Assembly: GCA_900299255.1 (NCBI GenBank)
Contig: OMJB01000095.1
Span: forward strand, 1-39,879
Source: Sphingobacteriales bacterium
GTDB lineage: Bacteria > Bacteroidota > Bacteroidia > Chitinophagales > Chitinophagaceae
DNA: 39,879 nt
Direction: 5' to 3'
The position numbers were made by a program, and so were the translations under genes. The notes under the pieces were generated by a model. That model saw only the letters and a list, made by a program, of their open reading frames with translations. It was not told the DNA's origin and did no database searches. Shown piece after piece: positions 17,001-25,037 of this stretch. Position 1 is the stretch's first letter; each line of letters starts with the position of its first letter.

Positions 17001-18188
17001 TTATCTCCGACCACCTTCCCGCTGAGGAGCTGGAGCCTGGCGGGGCTGTGGTGTTGGTGCCGGTGCCGGTGCTGGCCTTTGCTGTGGAGCGGGAGCCTGG
17101 CGGGGCTGTGGAGCCTGGCGCTGGGGTTCATTTCTCTGGTATTGCGGCACAGGCTGCGGAGCCGGCTGAGGCGCAATATTATGCCGCTGCTGTGGCACCG
17201 GGCGATTCACATCCCATTCGTAGGGGTTGTTATCATTCCTTACAGGACGCTTGTTAGGTTCGGCAGTCTGATTGAAGTCTGTGCCCGGCGTAACAACGTG
17301 CGTATTGGGCAACCTGTTTCTGAACTGAGGAGGAGTTGACTGCCCTGTATTTACCGGCTGTGGCTGGCGCAGTGGCTGTGGTGCTGCAACCACATTGGGC
17401 GGAACAGGCCGCTGGCCATAAATACCAGAGGTTGGCCTGATTTCTGCCGGCCGGTACATCTTGATTTCTGAATGGTGAACTCTGGTATTCAGATTGTTTG
17501 AGTTTCTTATCTTATATACCTGTACAGGCTGATGTGTAATATCTTCTACCTCTTTCTTACGAGGACCGGATACATATGTAACATTTTTACTTACATAATT
17601 ATTATTTACAAATATTGTATTCTTAATGATATGCGAGTTGCCATGGGGGCCATACCAGTAACGGTAGTAGTTGCCTGTATAAACGTATTGCGGTGGAATG
17701 AACACCCACCAGTCGTTGGGGCAAATATAATCACCTGCATTAGGCCCAAACTCATATCCCGGACCAAGTGGAGCCCAGCCATAGTAACCTTCGCCATAAC
17801 GCCAGCCCACCCAGGCCGGCCCCCAGTTTGACCCGGGAATCCAAAGCCAGCCATAGTAAGGGTCGTATGTCCAACGGCCGTAATGAAAGCATGCCCAGCC
17901 CCAGGCATAATCCGAAACCCACGTGTTGCCATAGTCGGTCATAGCCCAGTGCCCGTTAGAGTAATATGGCCTGAAATTCTCATCTTCCTCAGGCGACCAT
18001 ACATATCCATATTTCGGATCATCTATCCATTGGCCGTAAGGGGCCAGATTTTCATAGAAATCGTTGTAAGAAATATAGGCATCATCGTATTGAGCCTGAG
18101 TCCTGGGTAAAGGAAGGCAAAACACGAACAGCAATATCAGGGGTAATACACCAAATAACTGCTTCAGGTCAAAATTGTGCTGTTGCAT
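17001..18188 (-). CDS. DUF6600-type tryptophan/tyrosine-rich exported protein with Pro/Gln-rich tail
   Basis: The 395-aa protein has a signal peptide (hydrophobic residues about 12-32, ending T-Q-A-Q). A region of repeated aromatic motifs follows (about 35-185): YGQWIDDPKYGYVWSP, GHWAMTDYGNTWVSDYAWGW, YGRWTYDPYYGWLWIPG, WGPAWVGWRYGEGYYGWAPLGPG. This is the W-x-W-x-P pattern of DUF6600. The C-terminal third (about 255-395) is low complexity, rich in Pro, Gln, Arg and Ala, and ends in repeats of Q-P-R-Q-A-P-A-P. Function is unknown. The protein is presumably periplasmic or envelope-associated. The gene is divergent from the small membrane protein gene and has its own terminator. Confidence 0.85.
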   Translation of the reverse strand: MQQHNFDLKQLFGVLPLILLFVFCLPLPRTQAQYDDAYISYNDFYENLAPYGQWIDDPKYGYVWSPEEDENFRPYYSNGHWAMTDYGNTWVSDYAWGWACFHYGRWTYDPYYGWLWIPGSNWGPAWVGWRYGEGYYGWAPLGPGYEFGPNAGDYICPNDWWVFIPPQYVYTGNYYRYWYGPHGNSHIIKNTIFVNNNYVSKNVTYVSGPRKKEVEDITHQPVQVYKIRNSNNLNTRVHHSEIKMYRPAEIRPTSGIYGQRPVPPNVVAAPQPLRQPQPVNTGQSTPPQFRNRLPNTHVVTPGTDFNQTAEPNKRPVRNDNNPYEWDVNRPVPQQRHNIAPQPAPQPVPQYQRNEPQRQAPQPRQAPAPQQRPAPAPAPTPQPRQAPAPQREGGRR

Positions 18189-18410
18189 AAGTTCTTTTTT
18201 ATAACCTCACCGTGAGATTATTAATGATAAAATACCTGAGTCAATAAACATCATCAGGTTAAACAATAAAAAACCACGGTAAATATAACACTAATACAAG
18301 GTTCACCCTAAAACTGAAATCCACAGGTGTGAATTGTGTGTTCAGAACAGTATTTAATACGGCCAAAAGAAAAGCCTGCCCAACTCTCATGACATTCTGC
18401 TGCATTATTG

Positions 18411-18442
18411 TTTGTAAATACAAAAGCTTCACATTATCTTTG
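18411..18442 (+). promoter_or_regulatory. Promoter of the small membrane protein gene
   Basis: TTTG (18411-18414) and TATCTTTG (18435-18442) are 20 nt apart and match the Bacteroidota promoter consensus. The predicted start is near 18449, about 18 nt before the ATG. Confidence 0.7.
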
Positions 18443-18466
18443 CCTAACTTCAAAAAATAAGGATAA

Positions 18467-18715
18467 ATGCCTCAGAAAATAAAATCAACAGGTAAACAGA
18501 AATCAATGCTTGTACTGCATTTTGTAATTTTTGCTATTGTTACTGCACTTACATGGATGATGTATGACAAACACGACGGGCATTGGGCTTACCCCTGGCC
18601 GGCGTGGACAACCGCTGCATGGGCATTAGCGTTTTTAGGGCATTATTGTGTGGTGTATACCAGCTATACAGACAAAGGTTACGACACATACCGCCAACAG
18701 CAGGGTAAAAACTAA
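18467..18715 (+). CDS. Small two-helix membrane protein, unknown function
   Basis: This 82-aa protein has a basic start (MPQKIKSTGKQK) and two hydrophobic segments, about 13-32 (SMLVLHFVIFAIVTALTWMM) and 46-65 (TTAAWALAFLGHYCVVYTSY). They are separated by the aromatic loop DGHWAYPWP. The layout resembles small '2TM domain' proteins, but I cannot assign a family firmly. A good promoter lies upstream and a strong terminator downstream, so it is an independent transcription unit and not part of the ccm genes that follow. Confidence 0.75.
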   Translation: MPQKIKSTGKQKSMLVLHFVIFAIVTALTWMMYDKHDGHWAYPWPAWTTAAWALAFLGHYCVVYTSYTDKGYDTYRQQQGKN

Positions 18716-18736
18716 AATCAATTAACATATTCATAC

Positions 18737-18767
18737 AGCCCCGGAAGTTTATTCCCGGGGCTTTTTT
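18737..18767 (+). terminator. Terminator of the small membrane protein gene
   Basis: AGCCCCGG and CCGGGGCT form a perfect 8-bp stem with a 10-nt loop, followed by six T. It starts 22 nt after the stop codon. Confidence 0.9.
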
Positions 18768-18816
18768 GTTGTCCGTTGCCCGCCTGACCTCTGGACTTTC
18801 TTCAATTAATTTACCT

Positions 18817-18824
18817 TAACTTTG
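18817..18824 (+). promoter_or_regulatory. Probable -7 element of the ccmE-ccmF operon
   Basis: TAACTTTG matches TAnnTTTG and lies 34 nt before the ccmE ATG. No clear TTG is at the proper -33 distance, so support is moderate. Confidence 0.45.
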
Positions 18825-18857
18825 CTTCTCAGGTAGCAGTACAGAATACGCAGAAGC

Positions 18858-19253
18858 ATGAAAAAAATACATATTGTTTTATTGATTTTAGTTGTTGCTG
18901 CAATTGCGGTAATTGTTACCATATTTAGTGATTTCAGCACCTACGAAACTTTTTCTTCAGCATCCCGCAAGCCCGGAAAAACCTACTACGTGATTGGGCA
19001 TCTGCAAAAGGATAAGGAAATGACTTATGATCCTAAAATTGACCCCAATCATTTTACCTTCTTTGCAACCGACAAAGCCGGCGAGTCACACAAAGTTATC
19101 TTTAACGGTGAAAAACCGAGAGACATTGAAAAATCTGAACAGATAGTAATGATGGGATACGAGGAAGGCGGCACTTTTCATTGTTCAAGAATACAGATGA
19201 AATGCCCTTCCAAATACAAAAAAGATCAGATAGCCGAGGGAAACAAAAGTTAA
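18858..19253 (+). CDS. ccmE: Cytochrome c maturation protein CcmE (CxxxY type)
   Basis: CcmE is the membrane-anchored periplasmic heme chaperone that passes heme to CcmF during c-type cytochrome assembly. The 131-aa protein has one N-terminal membrane anchor (about 4-23), an OB-fold domain (about 40-115) with YYVIGHLQKDKEM and HFTFFATDK, and the C-terminal motif C116-P-S-K-Y120. In E. coli CcmE the heme-binding residue is a His in H-x-x-x-Y. Here a Cys occupies that position, as in the known CxxxY variants. The gene is followed 56 nt later by ccmF. The other Ccm components (CcmA, B, C) are not in the window. Confidence 0.9.
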   Translation: MKKIHIVLLILVVAAIAVIVTIFSDFSTYETFSSASRKPGKTYYVIGHLQKDKEMTYDPKIDPNHFTFFATDKAGESHKVIFNGEKPRDIEKSEQIVMMGYEEGGTFHCSRIQMKCPSKYKKDQIAEGNKS

Positions 19254-19309
19254 CAGGGCAGTCCGGTACTAATTAATTAATGATATAATAAATACAGCAC
19301 AGACTGAAA

Positions 19310-21805
19310 ATGGATATACAGTTCGTAGGAGAGCATTTGGGGCCCGGGCAACTGGGCCATTTTTTTGTTATTACTTCTTTTGTCGCTTCTCTGTTCAGCA
19401 CATTCAGTTATTTCAATGCTGTAAGAACAGAAACAGACCTTTCCAACAGCAGCAAATGGCAGCTACTGGCCCGTGGTAGTTTCATTATTCACACGGCTGC
19501 TATCATTGCCATATTCACTACCCTCTTCTACATTATTACCAACCATCTTTTTGAATACCACTATGCCTGGGAGCATTCCTCACTGTCGCTGCCGGGCAAG
19601 TACCTGCTCTCCTGTTTCTGGGAAGGACAGGAAGGCAGCTTTATGCTCTGGACTTTCTGGCATTGTATTCTTGGGCTAATCGTGATGCGAACGGCCGGAG
19701 TACTGGAAACACGTACCATGGCCATTATTTCTATGGTTCAGGTGTTTCTGGGCACCATGATTCTAGGCTTCTACTTCGGCGATGATGTAAAAATAGGTAG
19801 CACTCCATTTATGCTGCTGCGCGATAGTATGCAGGGCGCTCCTATCTTTTCAATGCCCAACTATCTGGAATTTGTAAAAGACGGGAACGGGCTGAACGTA
19901 TTGCTCCAGAATTACTGGATGGTAATCCATCCTCCGGTTTTGTTCCTCGGATTTGCTTCCACACTCATACCGTTTGCTTACTGTATAGCCGTACTCTGGA
20001 AAAAGGACTATACACTGTTTGTAAAGCCCACACTTGCCTGGACTATTTTTAACGGAGCGGTGTTGGGCACAGGCATCATGATGGGGGGGGCCTGGGCATA
20101 CGAATCGTTGAATTTTGGTGGCTACTGGGCGTGGGACCCCGTGGAAAATGCATCACTCGTACCGTGGCTCACACTTATTGCCGGCCTGCATACGCTGCTC
20201 GTATACCGCAGTACAGGCAGGGCCTTTACAATGACCGTTGTATTGCTGTTGCTCTCTCACCTGTTGATCTGGTATTCTACATTCCTGACCAGGACGGGTA
20301 TTCTGGGTAAAACATCAGTGCATGCGTTCACAGGAGATGGGAAAGCACTTACCTATCACCTGCTTATTGTCATTGCCGTTCTGCTGTTGGTGAGTATAGC
20401 TGCTCTAGTAAAAAGATGGAAAAGCCTGCCCAGAATCAAAACTGAGGAAGAAACACTTTCTCGCGAGTTCTGGATGTTCATTGGGTCTGTTATTCTGTTT
20501 CTTTCCGCAATACAGATTACAATAACCACTTCGATACCGGTTTGGTCGCCACTAGCCAAATGGATCACCGGCAAGGAATTTGCCCCGCCTACCGATGTAA
20601 TGCAGCATTACAACAATATTCAAGTATGGGTAGCCATTGTTGTAGGTATCCTGTCTGCTATAGTGCTCTACATGAAATTCAAACATACGGAAGGCAAGTC
20701 GCTGGCCGCCAGGCTTGGCATAACAGCGTTGATTGCATTTCTTATGGCCGGAGCAATTGCCTGGGGACAGAACATTACTACCTGGCAATATGACATCATG
20801 CTTTTTGCAGCCTGCTATGGCATAGTTGCCAACGTTTACTACGGAATGGTGATACAGAAACTGCGTTTTAAAAAACTCGGAGCATCTGTATCGCACCTCG
20901 GTTTTGCAGCTGTATTGCTGGGCATTCTCCTTTCGTCTTACAACAAGCACCCCATTTCTTTCAGCACCACTGGTGTAGCTATAGATTTCGGCAAAAATTC
21001 GCAGGAAGAGAACATGAAAGAAAACCGCGAGAATGTAACTATGTTCCGCGGAATACCTGTAGCCATGGGCGACTATTATGCAACTTACACAGGCGATAGC
21101 GATGTTGCCGGTAAAGACAGGAGAATTTACTACAAAGTGCTTTTTGAACGAAAAGACTCAGTGAGCCACAAGGTGCTGGAATCTTTTATGCTGTATCCTG
21201 ATGCTTTCATCAACCCTAAGGGCCAGCAGGGGCTCAGTGCAAACCCCTCTACAAAACACTATTGGAACAGAGATATTTTTACATTTATCAACAGTGCTTC
21301 AGATAAAACCAAATCTGACACCAGCAGTTACAGAAGCCATACCGTAACCAAAGTTGGCGATACTATATACCTCAATAATGGCTACATGGTATTTACCGGA
21401 TTTGTAAAAGATGCCAGCGATAAAAGGTACCAGCAGGGAGAAAACGATATGGCAGTGAGCGCAGGTTTCAGAGTATACGATGCCTCGGGAGTAGTGCGGG
21501 ATATTAATCCGCTCTTTATTCTTAAAGACAAAAAATATCTGGCCTTTGTAGAAGATACGGTTCAACAGATGGGTCTGTTTGCGAGGTTTGCCAACCTGAA
21601 TGTGATTACAAACGATTCTGCAACTGCAGAAATAATGCTGAAACAGACTGACCCGAAAGACGACCTGATTGTGCTGAAAGCGCTTGTGTTCCCTTATATA
21701 AATGTCTTATGGCTGGGAGTAATAATCATGGTATTCGGATTTTTCATCAGCCTGGGTAATCTCCTCAGCCGCACTGGTTCAGTTGATACCGCTGCGGTGA
21801 AGTAG
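19310..21805 (+). CDS. ccmF: CcmF-type heme lyase / cytochrome c assembly protein
   Basis: The 831-aa polytopic membrane protein belongs to the heme-handling CcmF/CcsA superfamily. It carries the tryptophan-rich heme-binding WWD motif as FGGYWAWDPVENASLVPW (about residues 269-286). Around it are conserved histidine-bearing segments (NHLFEYHYAWEHSS, IHPPVLFLGF, LLIWYSTFLTRTGILG). About 14 transmembrane helices run up to residue ~560. A periplasmic domain of about 240 residues follows, and one last helix lies near the C-terminus. CcmF ligates heme from CcmE to apocytochromes. A G8 run (20084-20091) keeps the frame. The 3' end overlaps the convergent coaE gene by 27 nt, so no separate terminator fits between them. 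Confidence 0.94.
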   Translation: MDIQFVGEHLGPGQLGHFFVITSFVASLFSTFSYFNAVRTETDLSNSSKWQLLARGSFIIHTAAIIAIFTTLFYIITNHLFEYHYAWEHSSLSLPGKYLLSCFWEGQEGSFMLWTFWHCILGLIVMRTAGVLETRTMAIISMVQVFLGTMILGFYFGDDVKIGSTPFMLLRDSMQGAPIFSMPNYLEFVKDGNGLNVLLQNYWMVIHPPVLFLGFASTLIPFAYCIAVLWKKDYTLFVKPTLAWTIFNGAVLGTGIMMGGAWAYESLNFGGYWAWDPVENASLVPWLTLIAGLHTLLVYRSTGRAFTMTVVLLLLSHLLIWYSTFLTRTGILGKTSVHAFTGDGKALTYHLLIVIAVLLLVSIAALVKRWKSLPRIKTEEETLSREFWMFIGSVILFLSAIQITITTSIPVWSPLAKWITGKEFAPPTDVMQHYNNIQVWVAIVVGILSAIVLYMKFKHTEGKSLAARLGITALIAFLMAGAIAWGQNITTWQYDIMLFAACYGIVANVYYGMVIQKLRFKKLGASVSHLGFAAVLLGILLSSYNKHPISFSTTGVAIDFGKNSQEENMKENRENVTMFRGIPVAMGDYYATYTGDSDVAGKDRRIYYKVLFERKDSVSHKVLESFMLYPDAFINPKGQQGLSANPSTKHYWNRDIFTFINSASDKTKSDTSSYRSHTVTKVGDTIYLNNGYMVFTGFVKDASDKRYQQGENDMAVSAGFRVYDASGVVRDINPLFILKDKKYLAFVEDTVQQMGLFARFANLNVITNDSATAEIMLKQTDPKDDLIVLKALVFPYINVLWLGVIIMVFGFFISLGNLLSRTGSVDTAAVK

Positions 21806-22372
21806 TGCCTGGTGCAACTGTAACACTTGTGGCAGAACTGCGGTTTTGTCATCGTTGGTAATAATGTAATCGCATTTTGCCATTTTTTCATTCTCATCCA
21901 TCTGGTTGTTCATGATGGACAGCACTTTCTCTTCTGTAATATTGCCCCTGTTCATTGCTCTGGTTAACCTCAGTTCTCTGGGTGCATAAACACCCACCAT
22001 AGCCTGCATCTCAGTATAATTACCACTTTCGAAAAAAATAGCGGCTTCTTTAATCAAATAAGGTGCATGTTGTTTTTCCATCCATTCATTGGCATACTTT
22101 ACGGTCGCAGGATGTACCAATTGATTCAGCTGACCCAGCAATGCCGGATCGGCAAATACCATTTCTGCAACCCGCTCCCTGTCTAACCTGCCATTAACAT
22201 ACACCTCATTTCCCAGTAACGAGCGGATATTATTCACTAACACATCGTCGTGCTCCATCAGAAACCTGGCGGCTTCGTCGGCATTAAATACAGGTATGCC
22301 AAGTGATTGAAACACCTGGCATACCATTGATTTCCCAGACCCAATGCCTCCGGTAATTCCTATTTTAAGCAT
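21779..22372 (-). CDS. coaE: Dephospho-CoA kinase
   Basis: This enzyme phosphorylates dephospho-CoA in the last step of coenzyme A synthesis. The 197-aa protein begins MLKIGITGGIGSGKS with the P-loop (8-15). It then has V-F-N-A-D-E-A-A-R (the DxxA substrate motif), the central L-V-H-P-A motif, and the late R-E-L-R-L-T-R-A-M-N-R segment of the lid/adenine region. Length is normal. It is the last gene of the nusB-DUF1573-yajC-coaE series, 12 nt after yajC. Its 3' end overlaps ccmF by 27 nt on the opposite strand. Confidence 0.95.
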   Translation of the reverse strand: MLKIGITGGIGSGKSMVCQVFQSLGIPVFNADEAARFLMEHDDVLVNNIRSLLGNEVYVNGRLDRERVAEMVFADPALLGQLNQLVHPATVKYANEWMEKQHAPYLIKEAAIFFESGNYTEMQAMVGVYAPRELRLTRAMNRGNITEEKVLSIMNNQMDENEKMAKCDYIITNDDKTAVLPQVLQLHQALLHRSGIN

Positions 22373-22384
22373 TGCAGCAATAAA

Positions 22385-22744
22385 TTATTTCACTGCAGTG
22401 GTAGTGATACCAGCTGCCGCATCGGTTTTCTTGCGGTATGCTGTGGTCATCTCCATAGACACCGCCGACCTGTCGACAGTCATAAAGGTACCACGGCTGA
22501 TTTCCAGTTGCAATGTACCATCTTCATTGGCCTTGTTAATACGGCCATGAATACCAGCGGTAGTAACTATCTGCTCACCCACATTCATGCTGTCAGCAAA
22601 TTTTTTCTGTTCTTTAGCTCTTTTTGCCTGCGGGCGGATCATGAAAAAGTACATAACTATAAACATTCCCACCATCAGAAAGATAGGGGTTAATCCACCA
22701 CCTGCCGGCGCACCGGCCTGTAACAATAACTGATTGAACTGCAT
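22385..22744 (-). CDS. yajC: Preprotein translocase accessory subunit YajC
   Basis: This 119-aa inner-membrane protein has one transmembrane helix (about 20-38: IFLMVGMFIVMYFFMIRPQ). The family hallmark R-P-Q-A-K-R-A-K-E-Q-K-K-F follows, then G-E-Q-I-V-T-T-A-G-I-H-G and the beta-rich C-terminal domain. YajC associates with SecDF-YidC. The position between the DUF1573 lipoprotein and coaE, all on the same strand with short gaps, matches an arrangement common in Bacteroidota. Confidence 0.94.
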   Translation of the reverse strand: MQFNQLLLQAGAPAGGGLTPIFLMVGMFIVMYFFMIRPQAKRAKEQKKFADSMNVGEQIVTTAGIHGRINKANEDGTLQLEISRGTFMTVDRSAVSMEMTTAYRKKTDAAAGITTTAVK

Positions 22745-22798
22745 TTTATTTATTTGTGTGTTTGGTTAATTAATCTGTTAAACGAAAATCTGCTGCAT

Positions 22799-23266
22799 CT
22801 ACTCCTTATCAAGATCGGCTTTGATAAACAGCATATGCGTGCTGCGCAGGGTATTTGCATGGATTGTAACCGTCTTCTCCTGATGCCCTGCTTTACCTTT
22901 TGAGTTAAATGAAACTTTTATCACGGCACTGTTCCCGGGCTGCAAAGCATCGTGTGGGTAGTCAGCCACAGTACAGCCGCAGGAACCTGCTGCCGAGGTT
23001 ATAATAAGCGGAGTTTTTCCGTTATTGGTAAATTCAAATTCATACTGCCCCACTTCATCTTTATGCATTGCACCAAAATTATGAACGGTATCCTTAAAAT
23101 CCATGGTAGGCTTTCTGGCTGCGGCTACTGTATCCAGCCCGTTGGCAGAATTAGGATTGTTTACCAGATTCGCAGGGAGCCCGCCTTTGTTCCCTTCGTT
23201 GTTTGTACTGCTGCCACATGCCGTAAACACCAGCAGCGACATTGAATAAATCAGTATCCGTTTCAT
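22799..23266 (-). CDS. DUF1573 domain lipoprotein
   Basis: The 155-aa protein has a lipoprotein signal peptide ending in F-T-A-C with Cys17 as the likely lipidated residue. A Ser/Asn-rich linker follows. The DUF1573 domain (about 52-150) has the typical F-x-x-T-V-H-N-F-G start, the E-F-x-F-T-N-N-G-K-x-P-L-I-I strand and the S-C-G-C-T motif (C95, C97). DUF1573 domains are Ig-like (ASPM/SPD-2/Hydin-like), and their biochemical role is not established. The gene begins 6 nt after nusB, so it is co-transcribed. Confidence 0.92.
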   Translation of the reverse strand: MKRILIYSMSLLVFTACGSSTNNEGNKGGLPANLVNNPNSANGLDTVAAARKPTMDFKDTVHNFGAMHKDEVGQYEFEFTNNGKTPLIITSAAGSCGCTVADYPHDALQPGNSAVIKVSFNSKGKAGHQEKTVTIHANTLRSTHMLFIKADLDKE

Positions 23267-23272
23267 ATCTGA

Positions 23273-24205
23273 TCAGTTATTTTGTCTGTCCGTTTTTTTT
23301 ATTTTGTTTTCCTTCAGAAGGTCTTTAAGAATATTGTCCAGCACACCGTTCACGAACTGGCCGCTTTGAGGTGTACTATATTGTTTGGCAATATCTATGT
23401 ATTCGTTGATAGATACTTTGGTTGGAATAGTTGGAAAATACAGCAGTTCGCATACACCCATTCTCAGCAGCAAAAGATCTATAAGAGCCACCCTGTCTTT
23501 ATCCCAGTTCTTAAGCTTGGGTTCAATGAGCTCCATACAGTAATCTTTTTTGTCCAGCACGGCATGCAGCAGTTCGTGTGCATATGCTCTTTTCTCACCC
23601 GACAGTAGGTCCATAAAATTGACCTTTGCACTACCATTGAAAAAATTCTGCATCAGCATACCTATCAGTTCGGCATCGTCTTCCCAACCGGGCAGTTCAT
23701 CATTAAAATAACTAACCAATCCCTCGTTTTCAAGAATCTGTTTTTCCCAGATAAACCTAATGATATCTTTTTGTTCAGCAGGGCTGGGTGCATTATTGCC
23801 TATGTACTTTAAATATTGCTCTGTTTTAATCAGCTGCTGATATATTTTCTTAACCCATTCCTCATCAAGAAACCTATCCAGTTTAGCTGCCTTTACTTTT
23901 TCAATAAAAGAAGCATTCGTTGCTATCTTTCTCACAAAAGTATTATCAGCAATTGAGGTATTTACATTGAGATCTTCATCGCTTCTGAGATACTTAAAAG
24001 ACCGGTTTTGAGCATCGGTCGATGCATATTGGGCGATTTTGATGGAATACAAAACAGCGACCGTGAAAATATCCAGAACATGCTCCAGTTTTTCATTCAG
24101 TATCCGGTCTGGTATTTCAGGTTTGCTTGCATCTAGCTGCTCAGAGGATGACAGTGTGTACAGCGTCTGCATTACCTTAACCCGGATATTTCTGCGGCTT
24201 ATCAT
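23273..24205 (-). CDS. nusB: Transcription antitermination factor NusB (long Bacteroidota form)
   Basis: NusB with NusE binds boxA RNA in rRNA antitermination complexes. The 310-aa protein is about twice the length of E. coli NusB, as usual in Bacteroidota. The N-terminal R-R-N-I-R-V-K-V-M-Q-T-L-Y and the C-terminal half are characteristic: D-R-V-A-L-I-D-L-L-L-L-R-M-G, F-P-T-I-P-T-K-V-S-I-N-E-Y-I-D-I-A-K, and F-V-N-G-V-L-D-N-I. The middle is an additional helical segment. It is the first gene of the nusB-DUF1573-yajC-coaE operon and has a TACCTTTG element upstream. Confidence 0.94.
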   Translation of the reverse strand: MISRRNIRVKVMQTLYTLSSSEQLDASKPEIPDRILNEKLEHVLDIFTVAVLYSIKIAQYASTDAQNRSFKYLRSDEDLNVNTSIADNTFVRKIATNASFIEKVKAAKLDRFLDEEWVKKIYQQLIKTEQYLKYIGNNAPSPAEQKDIIRFIWEKQILENEGLVSYFNDELPGWEDDAELIGMLMQNFFNGSAKVNFMDLLSGEKRAYAHELLHAVLDKKDYCMELIEPKLKNWDKDRVALIDLLLLRMGVCELLYFPTIPTKVSINEYIDIAKQYSTPQSGQFVNGVLDNILKDLLKENKIKKTDRQNN

Positions 24206-24237
24206 ATTTAATTTCTAAAGAACCTGTTTAAGAGGCG

Positions 24238-24245
24238 CAAAGGTA
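24238..24245 (-). promoter_or_regulatory. Probable -7 element of the nusB operon
   Basis: On the minus strand TACCTTTG matches TAnnTTTG and lies 32 nt before the nusB ATG. No clear -33 TTG is visible at the right distance. Confidence 0.45.
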
Positions 24246-24399
24246 AGTGAAAATGGGGTAAAATAGTCAGGTAGAATGATGGCGAAGTGATGCCAACGAC
24301 CGGGAAATATCACCATTTTGATACTGTCATTTAATTTAATTTTTAATATCACTTTAAATAACGACCTTTACTTTTCAACAAAAAAAAACAAGGTACAAT

Positions 24400-24854
24400 A
24401 TGGGTAGGTCACAGGAAACGATGGGCAAGAAAGAAATGGAAAAAAGAAAAGCAAAGAAAAGGCAGGATAAGGAGGAAAAAAAGAAGAGCGCAAAGCTAAC
24501 AGCAGTAAAGGCAAGAGCCTTGATGAAATGATGGCTTACCTTGATGAAAACGGAAACCTGACAAACGAGCCACCAGACCCGTCTAAGCGGAAGGAAGTAA
24601 ATTTGGAAGACATTCAGATAGGCGTTGCACGGCACGAAGACAGAGAGCCTGAAGATGCGGTGAGACGAGGTGTTGTTATATTCTTTAATGATTCAAAAGG
24701 GTATGGATTCATAGGCGATTCTGAAAGCCAACAAAATGTATTCGTGCACGTAAATAACTTGTCTGAGGCTATTAAGGAGAAGGACAAAGTAACATTTGAG
24801 GTAGAAAAGAGCCCCCGCGGGCTTACGGCTGTTAAGGTCAAGAAGGTTGGATAG
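24400..24854 (+). CDS. Cold-shock domain protein, frame interrupted at A7
   Basis: The Bacteroidota cold-shock protein has a charged N-terminus (MGRSQETMGKKEMEKRK...), a conserved linker (KGKSLDEMMAYLDENGN) and a C-terminal cold-shock domain with RNA-binding motifs GYGFIGD (RNP1-like) and VFVHVNNL (RNP2-like). ATG 24400 opens the N-terminal frame. It reaches GAG-GAA-AAA-AAG and would stop at TGA near 24530. The conserved linker and the cold-shock domain are one frame back (-1), starting from G24483. Joined by a -1 shift the product is 151 aa, which matches the family. From the internal ATG 24528 alone only 108 residues would be made. The run is A7 (24476-24482). One missing A explains the break, but A-AAA-AAG is also the slippery heptamer used in E. 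coli dnaX. No strong downstream hairpin is visible. Confidence 0.85.
24476..24483 (+). other. Frame break in the cold-shock gene at slippery A-AAA-AAG
   Basis: In zero frame the codons are GAA-AAA-AAG. Re-reading the last G gives GAA-GAG-CGC and restores the conserved frame. An A/G-rich AAGGAGG directly abuts the run. In dnaX the stimulatory Shine-Dalgarno-like element is about 10 nt further upstream, so the resemblance is partial. Confidence 0.7.
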
Positions 24855-25037
24855 CAATTAAAATAGTTGTTTAATTGCTTTGCTTCGCCACATAGCATAA
24901 TTTTAAAATAAATAAAACTGCCTCCTAATACATTCATTTAATACATATTTATTTTTAAGCCCAATCGGCAATTAATAACAAGATTCTCTTTCCTTATCTG
25001 CCAAACTGTTTTACTTTTATAGGCTCATCTTTTTCCT

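Noticed and set aside
20084-20091. G8 run in ccmF as a third frame break
   Set aside because: The frame reads through as M-G-G-A-W and continues to the conserved WWD motif, so the gene is intact.
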